A stretch of DNA of 64,000 nt from Bifidobacterium sp. ESL0745 (GCF_029433335.1 NZ_JAQTHX010000001.1:682001-746000); one strand, 5' to 3'. Positions 18,605 to 27,910 are shown, counted from the stretch's first letter. Numbers and translations are program-made. The notes: generated by a model not told the origin, from the letters alone.

Positions 18605-19426
18605 ATGGCGGCGCGTCTGCATTCGTCTGCCATGTTTACGGATGAATCATATGAAGAAAAGCAAAACCTCGATGAGGATTTGCTGCACGTCGGGCTTCCT
18701 CCTTTGCCGCCTATTGAAAATTGGCTTATCGATTCGGCAGATGGGCAGGAAAAACGTGAGGATGGCGATGCCGGTTCCGTAGATGTTGAGGATTTCGGTT
18801 CGATCATCGATCATCACGATTTAGTCTTGGAGAACGTTTCGAACAAGGGACAAACCCGTCAATCGGCTTCCGGGCAACGAACCATGCCCAGACTGGTGTT
18901 CAAGCCCACTCAGGCTGTTGTCGTGATTCTGGTGCTGGTGGTGGCGTTGTGCGCGAGCCTGACGATGCTGGTGACGCAGGCAATCAACTACAACAGGCAG
19001 CAGGCTGAAGCCTCGTCGTCGGCGAGTACTTCAGTGGGGACAGGGAGCAAAACCGAAGATGCAAGAAGTGAACACAATAATGCTCCAAAAGCCGGTGACG
19101 CTTCCGCCTCGTCCCCAAACCCGACTGGGAGCGAAGGACAGAATCTGGCGGTAAACGGTAATGCGGCCCTGGCGGATCCTCCTGCTCAAACCGGAAGCTC
19201 GACAGGCATTACCGGGACTTCAACCGACCAAAGCAATCTTGTCAACCTCAACACCGCCGACAGCACACAGCTCCAGCAGATCAAGGGCGTAGGGCCGGTG
19301 ATGGCACAGAAGATCATCGACTATCGGTCGTCGATCGGCCGTTTCACCAGCGTTGACCAGCTGCTCAAGGTTTCAGGCATCGGTCAGAAGACCTTGGAGA
19401 AGATGCGAGGGCAGGTGACGATCTGA
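18605..19426 (+). CDS. comEA: ComEA-like DNA-binding competence protein
   Basis: ComEA binds incoming double-stranded DNA on the outside of the membrane and passes it to ComEC. The protein has a hydrophilic N-terminal region, a single transmembrane segment (AVVVILVLVVALCASLTMLV), a long Ser/Asn/Ala-rich linker and a C-terminal tandem helix-hairpin-helix domain beginning LVNLNTADSTQLQQIKGVGP and ending IGQKTLEKMRG. I place the start at 18605 because GAGGG sits 7 nt upstream; an in-frame ATG at 18548 has no such site. The stop overlaps the comEC start (TGATG), so the two are translationally coupled. Confidence 0.9.
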   Translation: MAARLHSSAMFTDESYEEKQNLDEDLLHVGLPPLPPIENWLIDSADGQEKREDGDAGSVDVEDFGSIIDHHDLVLENVSNKGQTRQSASGQRTMPRLVFKPTQAVVVILVLVVALCASLTMLVTQAINYNRQQAEASSSASTSVGTGSKTEDARSEHNNAPKAGDASASSPNPTGSEGQNLAVNGNAALADPPAQTGSSTGITGTSTDQSNLVNLNTADSTQLQQIKGVGPVMAQKIIDYRSSIGRFTSVDQLLKVSGIGQKTLEKMRGQVTI

Positions 19427-21483
19427 TGAAAGGAACTGGTATCTATCAGGACCGAGGCTTTGACGGCAGACGTGGCTACGAGCAGGGCAGCCGTGACTGG
19501 CGGATGCTGCCGGTGGCCTTGTGCACATGGGTCGCGGCACTGGCTTCGCATGCACTTTTTGTTTTGTTGACGAGCCAACAGGACAATTCGGCTTCGACGG
19601 GACATAATGCCGGTGAAACGAGTGGCTCTTCATCGTCGGTTCCTGTATTGGGCATGGCTATTGGCAGGTTGATGGGTTCGTTGAATGCTGAAACCGCCTT
19701 TTCGATAGTTGTATTGCTTTTGCTGTCAGCCGGTCTTATCGCCCTGCTTGCCGTATCCCGCCGATGGCTTGGCCGTAACGGGAATTTTGCCGATGGTTCA
19801 GCCTATCGGCATCCTGTTATCAAGTTCGATGCCCGTCAATCGTCGGAAATCCATCGACAGAGGCAATCCGGCAATGAAACAGGCATTCAAACCCCGATAA
19901 CCCCGGTAATCAAACTCCCAATGAGCGAAAAGAAAAAGTCAAAACAGGAAACACTTTCAGTTAAATCTAAAATTTCGTTGGTGCTGCACGAATCGCGCGG
20001 GAACCGAACGGTATGGGCGGCGGTTCTCGCATGTTCGACACTCGCCGCGTTCATCGCTTCGATGGGCGCCGATGTCATGGCGTATCGGGATCCGGCCGCA
20101 ACACTTGTCAGGGAGGGCGAGAGTACGGTTGAAGCGACAGTAAAGCTTGACTCGCCGGTAACCGCGGCCAGCTCGTGGCAGGCGGATTGTCAGGCGAATG
20201 CCCGGCTGAGAGGTTTCATAAACAATGGCATCCGGCAAGCCAGCGGGTCGCGTATCGTCTTGTATGCCAACAAGCCGTTGTGCGGGAAGCTTTCCGACGG
20301 GCAGACCGTGGCGATTTCCGGTACGATGCAAACCGCCCGATACGGCATGAGACCAATTTGGCTGAAGATGGACGACGATGCCGAAACGCGTGTGGTCGAA
20401 CGAGCTCCGCCCGCAAAGAGGCTGGTCGATTCCATGCAACATTCGTTTTTCTCGGTGACCGAAAGTCTTTCCGAGCAGGGACGGGTGTTGGTTCCGGGCT
20501 TGACGATTGGTCTTCTGGGGCAGGATTTCATGGGCGAGAGCACAACCAGGCGTGAACCGGTCAATGCGACGTTCGCCACGCTGCTTGAGATGCATTTCAA
20601 GGATTCCGGCATCATGCACCTGATGGCCGTTTCCGGCGGGCATTTCGCGCTCATTGGCAGTCTGATACGCTCTGGCTGCGCACGGTTCCTGCTGCCACGT
20701 CAGGCGGTGACGATACTGACGGTGATGGCGTACGTTGCGCTCGCGAGCGCCATGTATCCCTCCGACTCGGTGATGCGAGCTTTGCTCATGGGCGTCTTTA
20801 CCTCTTCGGCCATGTTCGTCGGCAGGAGGCCACAGGCGATCAGTGCGTTGAGCTGGACGGTCATCTTCACCCTGCTGGCTAATCCCGTGATGTCGAGAAG
20901 TTACGGATTCGCGCTCTCCTGTGCTTCGGTGCTTGGCATCGTGCTGTGTGCCGGTCCGATAGCGGAACGTCTTTCGAGCCTATTGCCGGGATTTCTTGCC
21001 GACGGCATGTCGGTGACCATCGCCGCCCAGCTCTTCACCCTGCCCATACAGGTACAGATGACCCCGACGTTGCCGTTGCTTTCGGTACCGGCGAATCTTG
21101 TGGTGGCCCCGTTCGTGGATTTCTCAACGTTGACCGGACTGGCGGGATTGGTGTTTTCGTCATTCGCCCCGCATCTGGCATTCGGATGTGTGTGGCTGTC
21201 CAGCTGCGGAACATCGGTGATGCAGTGGTGCGCGGACACCATCGGCGGCTCCCAGTCGGCGACCATGCCGTGGGCTGGCGGGGTCGGTGGGGCGCTGATG
21301 GCAGTGATATGCGAGGCAGGCATGATACTGCTTTTCAAGGTATTGTCTTCAATAACGAAACGGCAGGATGCGGAAGGTCTGACAGACCGCAATGACGGCT
21401 ATCTCGTGCGTCTGCGAAGCAAAGGAACGATATGGCTCAAGGAAACCGAACAAATGTTCGAACAGCTCTGGAAGTTGGATTAA
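19426..21483 (+). CDS. comEC: ComEC/Rec2-family DNA-uptake channel protein
   Basis: ComEC is the membrane channel for single-stranded DNA during natural transformation. The 685-residue protein has about ten hydrophobic segments, a DUF4131-type beta domain with QTVAISGTMQTARYG (about 280-310), and the Competence domain containing the signature HLMAVSGGHFALIG. After the last helices it ends with about 50 polar residues. The C-terminal metallo-beta-lactamase domain of longer ComEC proteins is missing, with no HxHxDH motif anywhere. It is coupled to comEA by one-base overlap. Whether this organism is transformable cannot be told. Confidence 0.92.
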   Translation: MKGTGIYQDRGFDGRRGYEQGSRDWRMLPVALCTWVAALASHALFVLLTSQQDNSASTGHNAGETSGSSSSVPVLGMAIGRLMGSLNAETAFSIVVLLLLSAGLIALLAVSRRWLGRNGNFADGSAYRHPVIKFDARQSSEIHRQRQSGNETGIQTPITPVIKLPMSEKKKSKQETLSVKSKISLVLHESRGNRTVWAAVLACSTLAAFIASMGADVMAYRDPAATLVREGESTVEATVKLDSPVTAASSWQADCQANARLRGFINNGIRQASGSRIVLYANKPLCGKLSDGQTVAISGTMQTARYGMRPIWLKMDDDAETRVVERAPPAKRLVDSMQHSFFSVTESLSEQGRVLVPGLTIGLLGQDFMGESTTRREPVNATFATLLEMHFKDSGIMHLMAVSGGHFALIGSLIRSGCARFLLPRQAVTILTVMAYVALASAMYPSDSVMRALLMGVFTSSAMFVGRRPQAISALSWTVIFTLLANPVMSRSYGFALSCASVLGIVLCAGPIAERLSSLLPGFLADGMSVTIAAQLFTLPIQVQMTPTLPLLSVPANLVVAPFVDFSTLTGLAGLVFSSFAPHLAFGCVWLSSCGTSVMQWCADTIGGSQSATMPWAGGVGGALMAVICEAGMILLFKVLSSITKRQDAEGLTDRNDGYLVRLRSKGTIWLKETEQMFEQLWKLD

Positions 21484-21601
21484 TCCAAATGACACGGCGT
21501 ATGTCCACCTGTGACAGCACATTGAATATTATGGATACGGGTGGTGTCAGACTCGCGCCCATTATGGATGTTGTCGATGAAACCACGAATCGAGGAATGT
21601 G

Positions 21602-22591
21602 ATGGCTGCGAAACAAAGCAAACAGCGAACGCGATTCATACTGGTCCTCGATGGTGATGAATACCTGAATGAACGACAGGTCCGTGACTGCCGTGACCAA
21701 GCCATGAAGAACGACCCACAAGCGGAGGTCATTGAACTCGATGCAGGCGAAGCAAGCCAGTATGACTTCGATGAGGCCGTGAGCCCGTCCCTGCTGAGTC
21801 CCAGCTCCATCGTCATCATCCGGCACATCCAAAACGCCGACAATGCCTTGGCCGACACCATGGTCAGCTATTGCGCTTCCATGGCCAAAGATTCTGCAAC
21901 ACCAACAGGCACGGTCATTGCCCAGCACGACGGCGGGCAGAAAGGCAAAAAGGTTATCGACCGGCTTAGCAAAGCCGGAGCCGAAAAGAAGGACATTCCC
22001 GATCTCAAGCGCGCCGACGCCAAGCTGAACTTCGTCATCCAGTGCTTCGAACGCAGGAATCGGCGTGTCGATCCGGCAGCCGCCCAACAGCTGGCCGCCG
22101 TATTGGGGGAGAAGACCGGGGAACTCGCAGCCATGTGCGAGCAGCTCTGTTTCGACTTCGACGACGACCCAATCGGTCTTAATCTGGTGAACCAATATCT
22201 GACCGGCAACGCCGAGGTCACCGGATTCGCAGTGGCGGATGCGGCGCTCGCCGGCAATGCTGCCAAGGCCATTATCGACATGCGTGCCGCCGTCGCTCAA
22301 GGCACTGATCCGATCGCACTGGTAGGCGCTTTGGCTATGAAGCTGCGCACGTTGGCAAAGGCCTCGGCTGTGCGTTCCGGCAGCATATCGCAGGCCGAGG
22401 CGAAAATCAATCCGTGGGTGCTGCGCAATGCCACGCGTCAATTGAGCGGTTGGACGTCCGACGGACTGTCGAAATGCATTCAGATGCTTGCCTGGGCCGA
22501 TGAGCAGAACAAGACCAATGGGGGAGACCCGATGTATGCGCTGGAACGTTCCATCGAACTGATCAGCCACAAAGGACGCATGACAGTATGA
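21602..22591 (+). CDS. holA: DNA polymerase III subunit delta
   Basis: HolA opens the sliding clamp as part of the clamp loader. The 329-residue protein shows the family layout: an AAA-like N-terminal domain with FILVLDGDEYL, the SSIVIIRHIQNAD strand and helix, a middle helical region with AAQQLAAVLGEKTGELAAMCEQL, and the C-terminal helical collar domain with INPWVLRNATRQLSGW. GAGG 6 nt upstream supports the ATG at 21602 rather than the GTG at 21599. Gene position after comEC is the common bacterial order. Its last four bases overlap the start of tsaE. Confidence 0.94.
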   Translation: MAAKQSKQRTRFILVLDGDEYLNERQVRDCRDQAMKNDPQAEVIELDAGEASQYDFDEAVSPSLLSPSSIVIIRHIQNADNALADTMVSYCASMAKDSATPTGTVIAQHDGGQKGKKVIDRLSKAGAEKKDIPDLKRADAKLNFVIQCFERRNRRVDPAAAQQLAAVLGEKTGELAAMCEQLCFDFDDDPIGLNLVNQYLTGNAEVTGFAVADAALAGNAAKAIIDMRAAVAQGTDPIALVGALAMKLRTLAKASAVRSGSISQAEAKINPWVLRNATRQLSGWTSDGLSKCIQMLAWADEQNKTNGGDPMYALERSIELISHKGRMTV

Positions 22592-23199
22592 GCAATAAAT
22601 CATCGTTTAGGATTGAAGTGCCGACCGGCCCTGATATGCAGGCGCTTGGCGCCAAGGTCGCCGCTTGTGTGCATGGTGGCGATGTGCTTTTGCTTTCCGG
22701 ACCGTTGGGTGCCGGCAAGACCACGTTTGCGCAAGGTTTCGGGGCGGGTCTCAAGATCGGAGAACCCATTGTTTCTCCGACGTTCACCATTGCAAGAGAA
22801 CTTGACGGCAAATTCGCCGATGGGGCGCCCGCCCATCTGATTCATGTTGACGCTTATCGGCTCGGTGGCAACGATTTTGCCCCTGGGCAAGATACAGTAG
22901 ATAGGTTGCTTGATGAGCTGGAATCGCTGGGGCTGGACGAGGAGCTTGAAGACCCGGGCGAACACACCGTTATCCTCATGGAGTGGGGCGAGCAGATGGC
23001 CTCGGCTTTCGCTCAAGAGCGTCTTGAAGTGCACATCGACCGTCCGATGGATGAGGAAATGATTGCCGCCGAAGTCGATAATCCTGCTGCCGAACTTACC
23101 GGTGACGGCATGCGCACGGTCGCTTTCGTACCGGTCGGTGCGCGTTGGGAGAGTTTCGGTAAGGATTTCGAGGCATTGTGTAGGCATGAAAACCGCTGA
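22588..23199 (+). CDS. tsaE: tRNA threonylcarbamoyladenosine biosynthesis ATPase TsaE
   Basis: TsaE is the ATPase that drives the cycle of the TsaBD complex making t6A37 in ANN-decoding tRNAs. The P-loop is GPLGAGKTTF about residue 37-46, followed by VSPTFTIARE, the HVDAYRLGG segment and a MEWGEQM motif, all diagnostic. At 203 residues it is somewhat longer than typical (about 155) because of its C-terminal extension. It starts within the holA stop (ATGA overlap) and precedes tsaB and tsaD, so most of the t6A set is in one run. Confidence 0.95.
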   Translation: MSNKSSFRIEVPTGPDMQALGAKVAACVHGGDVLLLSGPLGAGKTTFAQGFGAGLKIGEPIVSPTFTIARELDGKFADGAPAHLIHVDAYRLGGNDFAPGQDTVDRLLDELESLGLDEELEDPGEHTVILMEWGEQMASAFAQERLEVHIDRPMDEEMIAAEVDNPAAELTGDGMRTVAFVPVGARWESFGKDFEALCRHENR

Positions 23200-23310
23200 T
23201 CGCTGATTGCACATCGATGGTTATATCCGCGTTGTACAGTAACAATGGCATGAACGCCAGGTGATTGAAAGTCATACACTGGGCGGTGCAAGACAGCAGG
23301 AGTAGCAGAT

Positions 23311-24246
23311 ATGACGAACACGTTGGTCATCGACACCTCATTCGGTTCGACGGTCGGAGTCTTGGGGCAAGAGGCGATTGTAGAAACCGACTCGCATACC
23401 CATGTCGAAAAGCTGCAGGTCAACATCGCCAGAGCCGTTGATGCGGCGGGGCTCAACCCCATGGATCTTGACCGCATTGTCGTCGGTGTTGGTCCTGCCC
23501 CGTTCACCGGGCTTCGTGTAGGCATCGTGGCCGCAAAAGCCATCGCATACGCCACCGGCGCGCAACTGCTTGGCCAAGATATTCTTGAGCCTCAGACGTG
23601 GATGATGAAACTCAAGCGTCAGGGTGATTCCAGACTTAAGAATTGTGATTTTCTCAATGGTGATGGGCAATCAACCAATACTGAAGTAGCTCATCATCTG
23701 ACGCTGGCTGTCAATGATGCACGCCGTCGTGAGCTTTACTTTGCTTTGTATGCTGACACACAAAGATGCCTAAATGGTAGAAATATCGGTCATGAGCCCG
23801 AAGAAGAAACCCTTGAGCCTTTTGTTTCCACGGTGGTTGGTATGGATATCGACTATCCGCAACATATTGTCGAACGTATCAATCAGGCCGTAAACAAGCT
23901 GGATGGAAACAGCGCTTCGACAAATGGCACATTCCGAATCGACGTCGTAGGACATGGAGCCTTAAAATATGTCGATGCATGGCTCGGCTTCGGCCATATG
24001 CTGGGCAATGTCATAGACCATTCCGTGTTGGATACCGGTGCTGCAGGCCTTGAGATTTTCTCCGAATGTGCCATGTTGAGCAACGGTATCAATTCCAATG
24101 ATCCGCGGAAAGCTGGTATTGGTTCCAAAATCAATAACGAGGGTGTCATAAAGCCAGTCGAACCACTGTACCTGCGCCGTCCGGACGTTTCTGTGCCCAA
24201 TCCCTTGAAGCATGTTCTCAATCATGCCGGAGCCACGAAGGCCTGA
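23311..24246 (+). CDS. tsaB: tRNA threonylcarbamoyladenosine biosynthesis protein TsaB
   Basis: TsaB is the inactive paralogue and partner of TsaD in t6A synthesis. The ASKHA fold start TLVIDTSFGSTVGVL, the DRIVVGVGPAPFTGLRVGI segment and the KAIAYATGAQLLG helix are characteristic. Compared with about 230 residues in most bacteria, this 311-residue form has a longer central region with little similarity to known motifs (about 105-200). AGGAG precedes the ATG. rimI follows after 8 nt. Confidence 0.93.
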   Translation: MTNTLVIDTSFGSTVGVLGQEAIVETDSHTHVEKLQVNIARAVDAAGLNPMDLDRIVVGVGPAPFTGLRVGIVAAKAIAYATGAQLLGQDILEPQTWMMKLKRQGDSRLKNCDFLNGDGQSTNTEVAHHLTLAVNDARRRELYFALYADTQRCLNGRNIGHEPEEETLEPFVSTVVGMDIDYPQHIVERINQAVNKLDGNSASTNGTFRIDVVGHGALKYVDAWLGFGHMLGNVIDHSVLDTGAAGLEIFSECAMLSNGINSNDPRKAGIGSKINNEGVIKPVEPLYLRRPDVSVPNPLKHVLNHAGATKA

Positions 24247-24254
24247 ATGCCATC

Positions 24255-24821
24255 ATGATCGTAGAATTCAGCGAGCTCGACCTCCCATGGGCTTTGAATG
24301 CAGCTTCCGCGTTGGAGCAAGAGCTTTTCGGCTCACAGGCCTGGGACAGGGAAACTGTGCGCCAGGAAGTGACGCAAGCATCCAGGATCTATCTTGCCGA
24401 TGTCGTGGATTCAGGAAATCAGACGCAACTTGATTCCAAATCAAAACAGGAACCAGTACGTCTGGAATCGGCGAACATGGTGATGCGCGGATATGCGGGC
24501 ATGTGGCACGCGGACAGTGAGGCCGAAATCATGGCCGTCGGTGTGGCCAAGCGCTTCCAAGGAAACGGCATTGCGAAAAATCTGCTCAACAGACTGATTC
24601 GATACGCTTGCCTGTATCATGTCCGTCGCGTCATGCTGGAAGTGCGCGTTGACAACAAAGCGGCACAACGGCTCTATCGCGGTATGGGATTCAGAAATAT
24701 CGGCTTATTAAGGCATTACTATCAACCGGAAAACGTCGATGCCATTGAGATGGCGTTGGATCTTCAAGCGCATATCATAGGTTTTGAAAGCAGCGAGCGG
24801 AATATGGAGCGAGTGCAATGA
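24255..24821 (+). CDS. rimI: Ribosomal-protein-alanine N-acetyltransferase RimI
   Basis: This 188-residue GNAT acetyltransferase sits between tsaB and tsaD as in many bacteria. RimI acetylates the N-terminal alanine of ribosomal protein S18, and related proteins act on other N-termini. The acetyl-CoA-binding motif A region is AVGVAKRFQGNGIAKNLLNRLI, with Q/R-x-x-G-x-A, and motif B is MLEVRVDNKAAQRLYRGMGF. A 20-residue Lys/Ser-rich insert near residue 55 is unusual. It overlaps the tsaD start by 4 nt (ATGA). Confidence 0.9.
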   Translation: MIVEFSELDLPWALNAASALEQELFGSQAWDRETVRQEVTQASRIYLADVVDSGNQTQLDSKSKQEPVRLESANMVMRGYAGMWHADSEAEIMAVGVAKRFQGNGIAKNLLNRLIRYACLYHVRRVMLEVRVDNKAAQRLYRGMGFRNIGLLRHYYQPENVDAIEMALDLQAHIIGFESSERNMERVQ

Positions 24822-25861
24822 GCGAACCGACAGTACTGGGCATCGAATCGACCTGCGATGAGACGGCCGCCGCCGTCGTACGCGGGCGAACGCTCGTCTC
24901 CAACGTCGTGGCCTCTTCCATGGAGGAACACGCACGTTATGGCGGCGTTATCCCCGAAATCGCCTCCCGCGCCCATGCCGAGGCTTTTGTGCCTGTAGTC
25001 AGTAAGGCGCTGGCCGACGCGAATATGGAACTCTCCGATGTGGATGCCATAGCGGTTTCGGCGGGCCCTGGACTGGCTGGCTGCCTGGCCGTAGGCGTTT
25101 CCGGGGCAAAGGCGTTGGCTTGGGCCGCAAACAAGCCGATTTACGGCATCAACCATGTTATCGGGCATATCGCCGTCACCCAGCTGCAGTTTGGTCCATT
25201 CCCTAAAGACACACTGGCACTCATCGTTTCCGGTGGCCACACCTCGCTGTTGCATGTCGAGGATGTCGCCCGTCACGTTGACGTGGTAGGCACCACACTT
25301 GACGACGCTGCGGGGGAGTGCTTTGACAAGGTCGCCCGTTTGCTGGGATTCCCTTATCCGGGCGGTCCGCATATCGACAAGCATGGCCAGCTTGGCAATC
25401 CTCATGCCATCAAGGTTCCCCAGGGCCTTACCAAGGGCAAGGCCGGCAAGGATCATCCCTACGATTTCAGTTTCTCCGGCGTCAAGACCGCCGTCGCGCG
25501 TTGGGTTGAGGCCCAGCAGGCGGCAGGTAGGCCGATTCCCGTCGACGACGTCTGCGCCTCGCTTGCCGATTCCGTGGCCACGGTGCTTGCGAACAAGGCC
25601 ATGCACGGCTGCGAGGAATATGATTCCAAGACCCTAATTGTCGGTGGCGGTTTTTCCGCCAATTCACAGTTGCGCGCCAAGCTGCTTGAAGTCGGCAAAG
25701 AACATGGCATCGAGGTTCGTATTCCACAGATCAAGTTGTGCACAGACAACGGTGCGATGGTGGCGATGCTGGGTGTCAATCTGGTCAAGGCCGGAGTTCG
25801 TCCGTCCGTACCGGATTTCCCCATTGACTCAGCCATGCCGATGAACGTCATCAGCGTATGA
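24818..25861 (+). CDS. tsaD: tRNA N6-adenosine threonylcarbamoyltransferase TsaD
   Basis: TsaD transfers the threonylcarbamoyl group from threonylcarbamoyl-AMP to A37 of tRNA. The 347-residue protein has ESTCDETAAAVV at the N-terminus, the metal-binding HVIGH motif (about residues 111-115), VSGGHTSL, the DDAAGECFDKVAR segment and the C-terminal VGGGFSANSQLR and CTDNGAMVA motifs. It is a full-length enzyme, coupled to rimI by overlap. TsaC, the first enzyme of the pathway, is not in this window. Confidence 0.97.
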   Translation: MSEPTVLGIESTCDETAAAVVRGRTLVSNVVASSMEEHARYGGVIPEIASRAHAEAFVPVVSKALADANMELSDVDAIAVSAGPGLAGCLAVGVSGAKALAWAANKPIYGINHVIGHIAVTQLQFGPFPKDTLALIVSGGHTSLLHVEDVARHVDVVGTTLDDAAGECFDKVARLLGFPYPGGPHIDKHGQLGNPHAIKVPQGLTKGKAGKDHPYDFSFSGVKTAVARWVEAQQAAGRPIPVDDVCASLADSVATVLANKAMHGCEEYDSKTLIVGGGFSANSQLRAKLLEVGKEHGIEVRIPQIKLCTDNGAMVAMLGVNLVKAGVRPSVPDFPIDSAMPMNVISV

Positions 25862-25915
25862 GCCTGACGCAGGAATCGTGACACTCCGCAAAATCCAAGC
25901 GACACGCCATTGGGG

Positions 25916-25943
25916 TTGCGCGATGACGATTCTTGTATAAGAT
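25916..25943 (+). promoter_or_regulatory. Promoter candidate of tRNA-Asn
   Basis: TTGCGC (25916-25921) and TAAGAT (25938-25943) are separated by 16 bp, about 40 bp before the tRNA. The overlapping TATAAG is an alternative -10 reading. Confidence 0.45.
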
Positions 25944-25982
25944 ATATTTCTTGTGCGGTGCTTCGAGTTCCGTACGGGACAT

Positions 25983-26055
25983 TCCCGCATAGCTCAGTTG
26001 GCAGAGCGTCTGACTGTTAATCAGAATGTCGCTGGTTCAAGCCCAGCTGCGGGAG
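25983..26055 (+). tRNA. tRNA-Asn (anticodon GTT)
   Basis: The acceptor arm TCCCGCA (25983-25989) pairs with TGCGGGA (26048-26054); the anticodon arm CTGACTGTTAATCAG exposes GTT; and the T loop is TTCAAGC. The 3' CCA is not encoded. It is an ANN-decoding tRNA and so a substrate of the t6A enzymes encoded just upstream. Confidence 0.97.
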
Positions 26056-26062
26056 CGGAATG

Positions 26063-26101
26063 AAATTCTCGGAATCGTAAGATTTCGAGAATTTTTCGTT
26101 T
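26063..26101 (+). terminator. Terminator of tRNA-Asn
   Basis: A 14-bp stem with one wobble (26063-26076 with 26081-26094) and a GTAA tetraloop is followed by TTCGTTT. Confidence 0.9.
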
Positions 26102-26210
26102 CCGGCCACGACTAGTTTGATTCAACGTGAATTACGTTGCAGATTTTGGCCTATTGCTTCTGTAACGGAAATTTTACAGGAGCGATAGACCGTGCAATAT
26201 CACCCGGAAC

Positions 26211-26843
26211 TCAAGCCTCTTCAGGGCATCTGAAACAGCCGATGGCATGGTCATTGACGATGCCCATCGACTGCATGTAGGCGTACATGGTAGTGGGGCC
26301 GACGAACCTGAACCCGGTCTTTTTCATGGCCTTGCTCATGGCGATTGACTCGTCGGTCACTGCAGGCACCTCGGCATGGCTTTTCGGCCTGTTTATCCGA
26401 GGTCCGTCAGGTGCGAAACTCCAAATATAATCCGCGAACGGCATGTTCAGATCAAGCACAACTTGGGCGTTGTAGATGATGGCTTCGATTTTTCGTCGGT
26501 TACGGATAATGGCTTTGTTCTGCATCAGTTGAGGAATCTCGGAATCCATTTGCGCGACGCGTTCGATATCGAAATCATGGAACGCCTCGTCGATGGCCTT
26601 TCGTTTGTTGATGATGGTGCTCCAGGAAAGCCCTGCCTGCAAGGCTTCAAGGGCAAGCCTTTCGAACAGGGCCTGTGAGTCATAGCAGGGCGTGCCCCAC
26701 TCCGTATCGTGGTAAACGAGGATATCGTGGTTCAGGCCCAGATAGGAGTCCGGCCAGCAGCGTTGCAAACCGTCAAGGTAAAGCGTGGCTCCGCTGTTTC
26801 TATCATTGAGGGTGTTTTCCTTTGATGTTGCGTCAAGACTCAT
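26211..26843 (-). CDS. tag: DNA-3-methyladenine glycosylase I
   Basis: Tag removes 3-methyladenine from alkylated DNA, starting base-excision repair. The 210-residue protein has the family segments YHDTEWGTPCYDSQALFERL, ALEALQAGLSWSTIINKR, KIEAIIYNAQ and GFRFVGPTTMYAYMQSMGIVNDH. The zinc site of Tag is partly visible as RCWP at the N-terminus and HAIGCFR at the C-terminus. About 27 N-terminal residues before the zinc motif are longer than normal; a later start is possible. The gene is isolated between tRNA-Asn and the M23 gene. Confidence 0.93.
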   Translation of the reverse strand: MSLDATSKENTLNDRNSGATLYLDGLQRCWPDSYLGLNHDILVYHDTEWGTPCYDSQALFERLALEALQAGLSWSTIINKRKAIDEAFHDFDIERVAQMDSEIPQLMQNKAIIRNRRKIEAIIYNAQVVLDLNMPFADYIWSFAPDGPRINRPKSHAEVPAVTDESIAMSKAMKKTGFRFVGPTTMYAYMQSMGIVNDHAIGCFRCPEEA

Positions 26844-27064
26844 CGCTCAAGCAATCCTTTCCTTTATGGATACGTTATTTATACTCGTAGCCACGAACCC
26901 GTGAACAACGGTGGATAAGTTTTCCGACACACCCGGACGTTGTGGATAACCGGGGTCATCCGACCACATCACCTTGTTTTCCCATGCTTTTTTGCCAATA
27001 CACGGCATAGTGGAAAACAAGCAGGAAAAACAGTTCGGCTATCTGCAGAAGGAGAGGAGGGGCT

Positions 27065-27799
27065 ATGGACCCGAAGGAAAAGCAACGCTATAAAAGAGAA
27101 AAACTATGGTTTGAACGACAGATACGTAGACGAAGCCTGACGAGTCTGGTTTGGGGTTTGGTGACGATTATGGCGGTGTTCGCGGTTTTGCTCATTGGTT
27201 TCGTGACAAGCAGTCATCGGGCGTTTGCCGCGGTTGATGGCGATGTCGGTGAACCGTTCGACATATACACGACGCCAGGTGCTCCCAATCAATCATCGAT
27301 GCTGTTCGAACAACGAACATTGGGATTCATCGAGCGTGTCGGTTCGTTGGATCCTCTCATCTCGGATAGCAAAGGTTGCAAAGCCGACATGCGCTGGCCG
27401 GTGCTGCCGCATGTACTCGTCCGCCGCTTCAAGGCGCCTGTTCAGGTCTGGGCGCCGGGTCATCGCGGGGTTGACATTGCAGCCGTCGAAGGCACGCCAT
27501 TGCTGGCCCCGGCGGATGGTGTCATCAGTTTTGTCGGAATCGTCGCAGGAAAGTCCGTTGTCAGCATCCGCCACAAGAGCCTTACGCTGACCTTGGAACC
27601 GGCGCAGACGTTGCTGCCGACCGGGACGCCAGTGGTAAAAGGATTGCCGATCGGTACGGTCACCGGCGTTTCTGATCATTGCACCGGCATCTGTGTGCAT
27701 TGGGGTGTGCGAAAAAGCAGAAAGGAGTATCGCGATCCAGAAAAATTGGTGTCGAAAAGGAAAATCGTCCTCAAACCGGTCGGCACTGGAACCGGATAA
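27065..27799 (+). CDS. M23-like (LytM domain) membrane protein with degenerate active site
   Basis: The 244-residue protein has a charged N-terminus, one transmembrane segment (about residues 29-52) and an extracellular M23/LytM-type domain (about 115-235). M23 enzymes cut peptidoglycan peptides with zinc bound by HxxxD and the second His of HxH. Here His133 and Asp137 (HRGVD) and His212 are present, but the first His of HxH is Cys210 (CVHWG). The chain also lacks the usual second catalytic His. It may therefore be a non-catalytic activator or binding protein, as EnvC- and NlpD-type LytM proteins are. A strong AAGGAGAGGAGG precedes the ATG. It is monocistronic. Confidence 0.85.
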   Translation: MDPKEKQRYKREKLWFERQIRRRSLTSLVWGLVTIMAVFAVLLIGFVTSSHRAFAAVDGDVGEPFDIYTTPGAPNQSSMLFEQRTLGFIERVGSLDPLISDSKGCKADMRWPVLPHVLVRRFKAPVQVWAPGHRGVDIAAVEGTPLLAPADGVISFVGIVAGKSVVSIRHKSLTLTLEPAQTLLPTGTPVVKGLPIGTVTGVSDHCTGICVHWGVRKSRKEYRDPEKLVSKRKIVLKPVGTGTG

Positions 27800-27910
27800 T
27801 CAAAATGGCGTGAAAGCGGTTACCTACTGGCGAAAGAAAACACGTAAAAAAGACCAAGATAGACCAAAAAAGACAGAGTCGAGGAGAAGGGAATTGTGTG
27901 TAGCTGCGAT

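Noticed and set aside
26063..26101. CRISPR-like repeat near tRNA-Asn
   Set aside because: It is one hairpin with a T tract, a normal terminator; no spaced direct repeats exist in the window.
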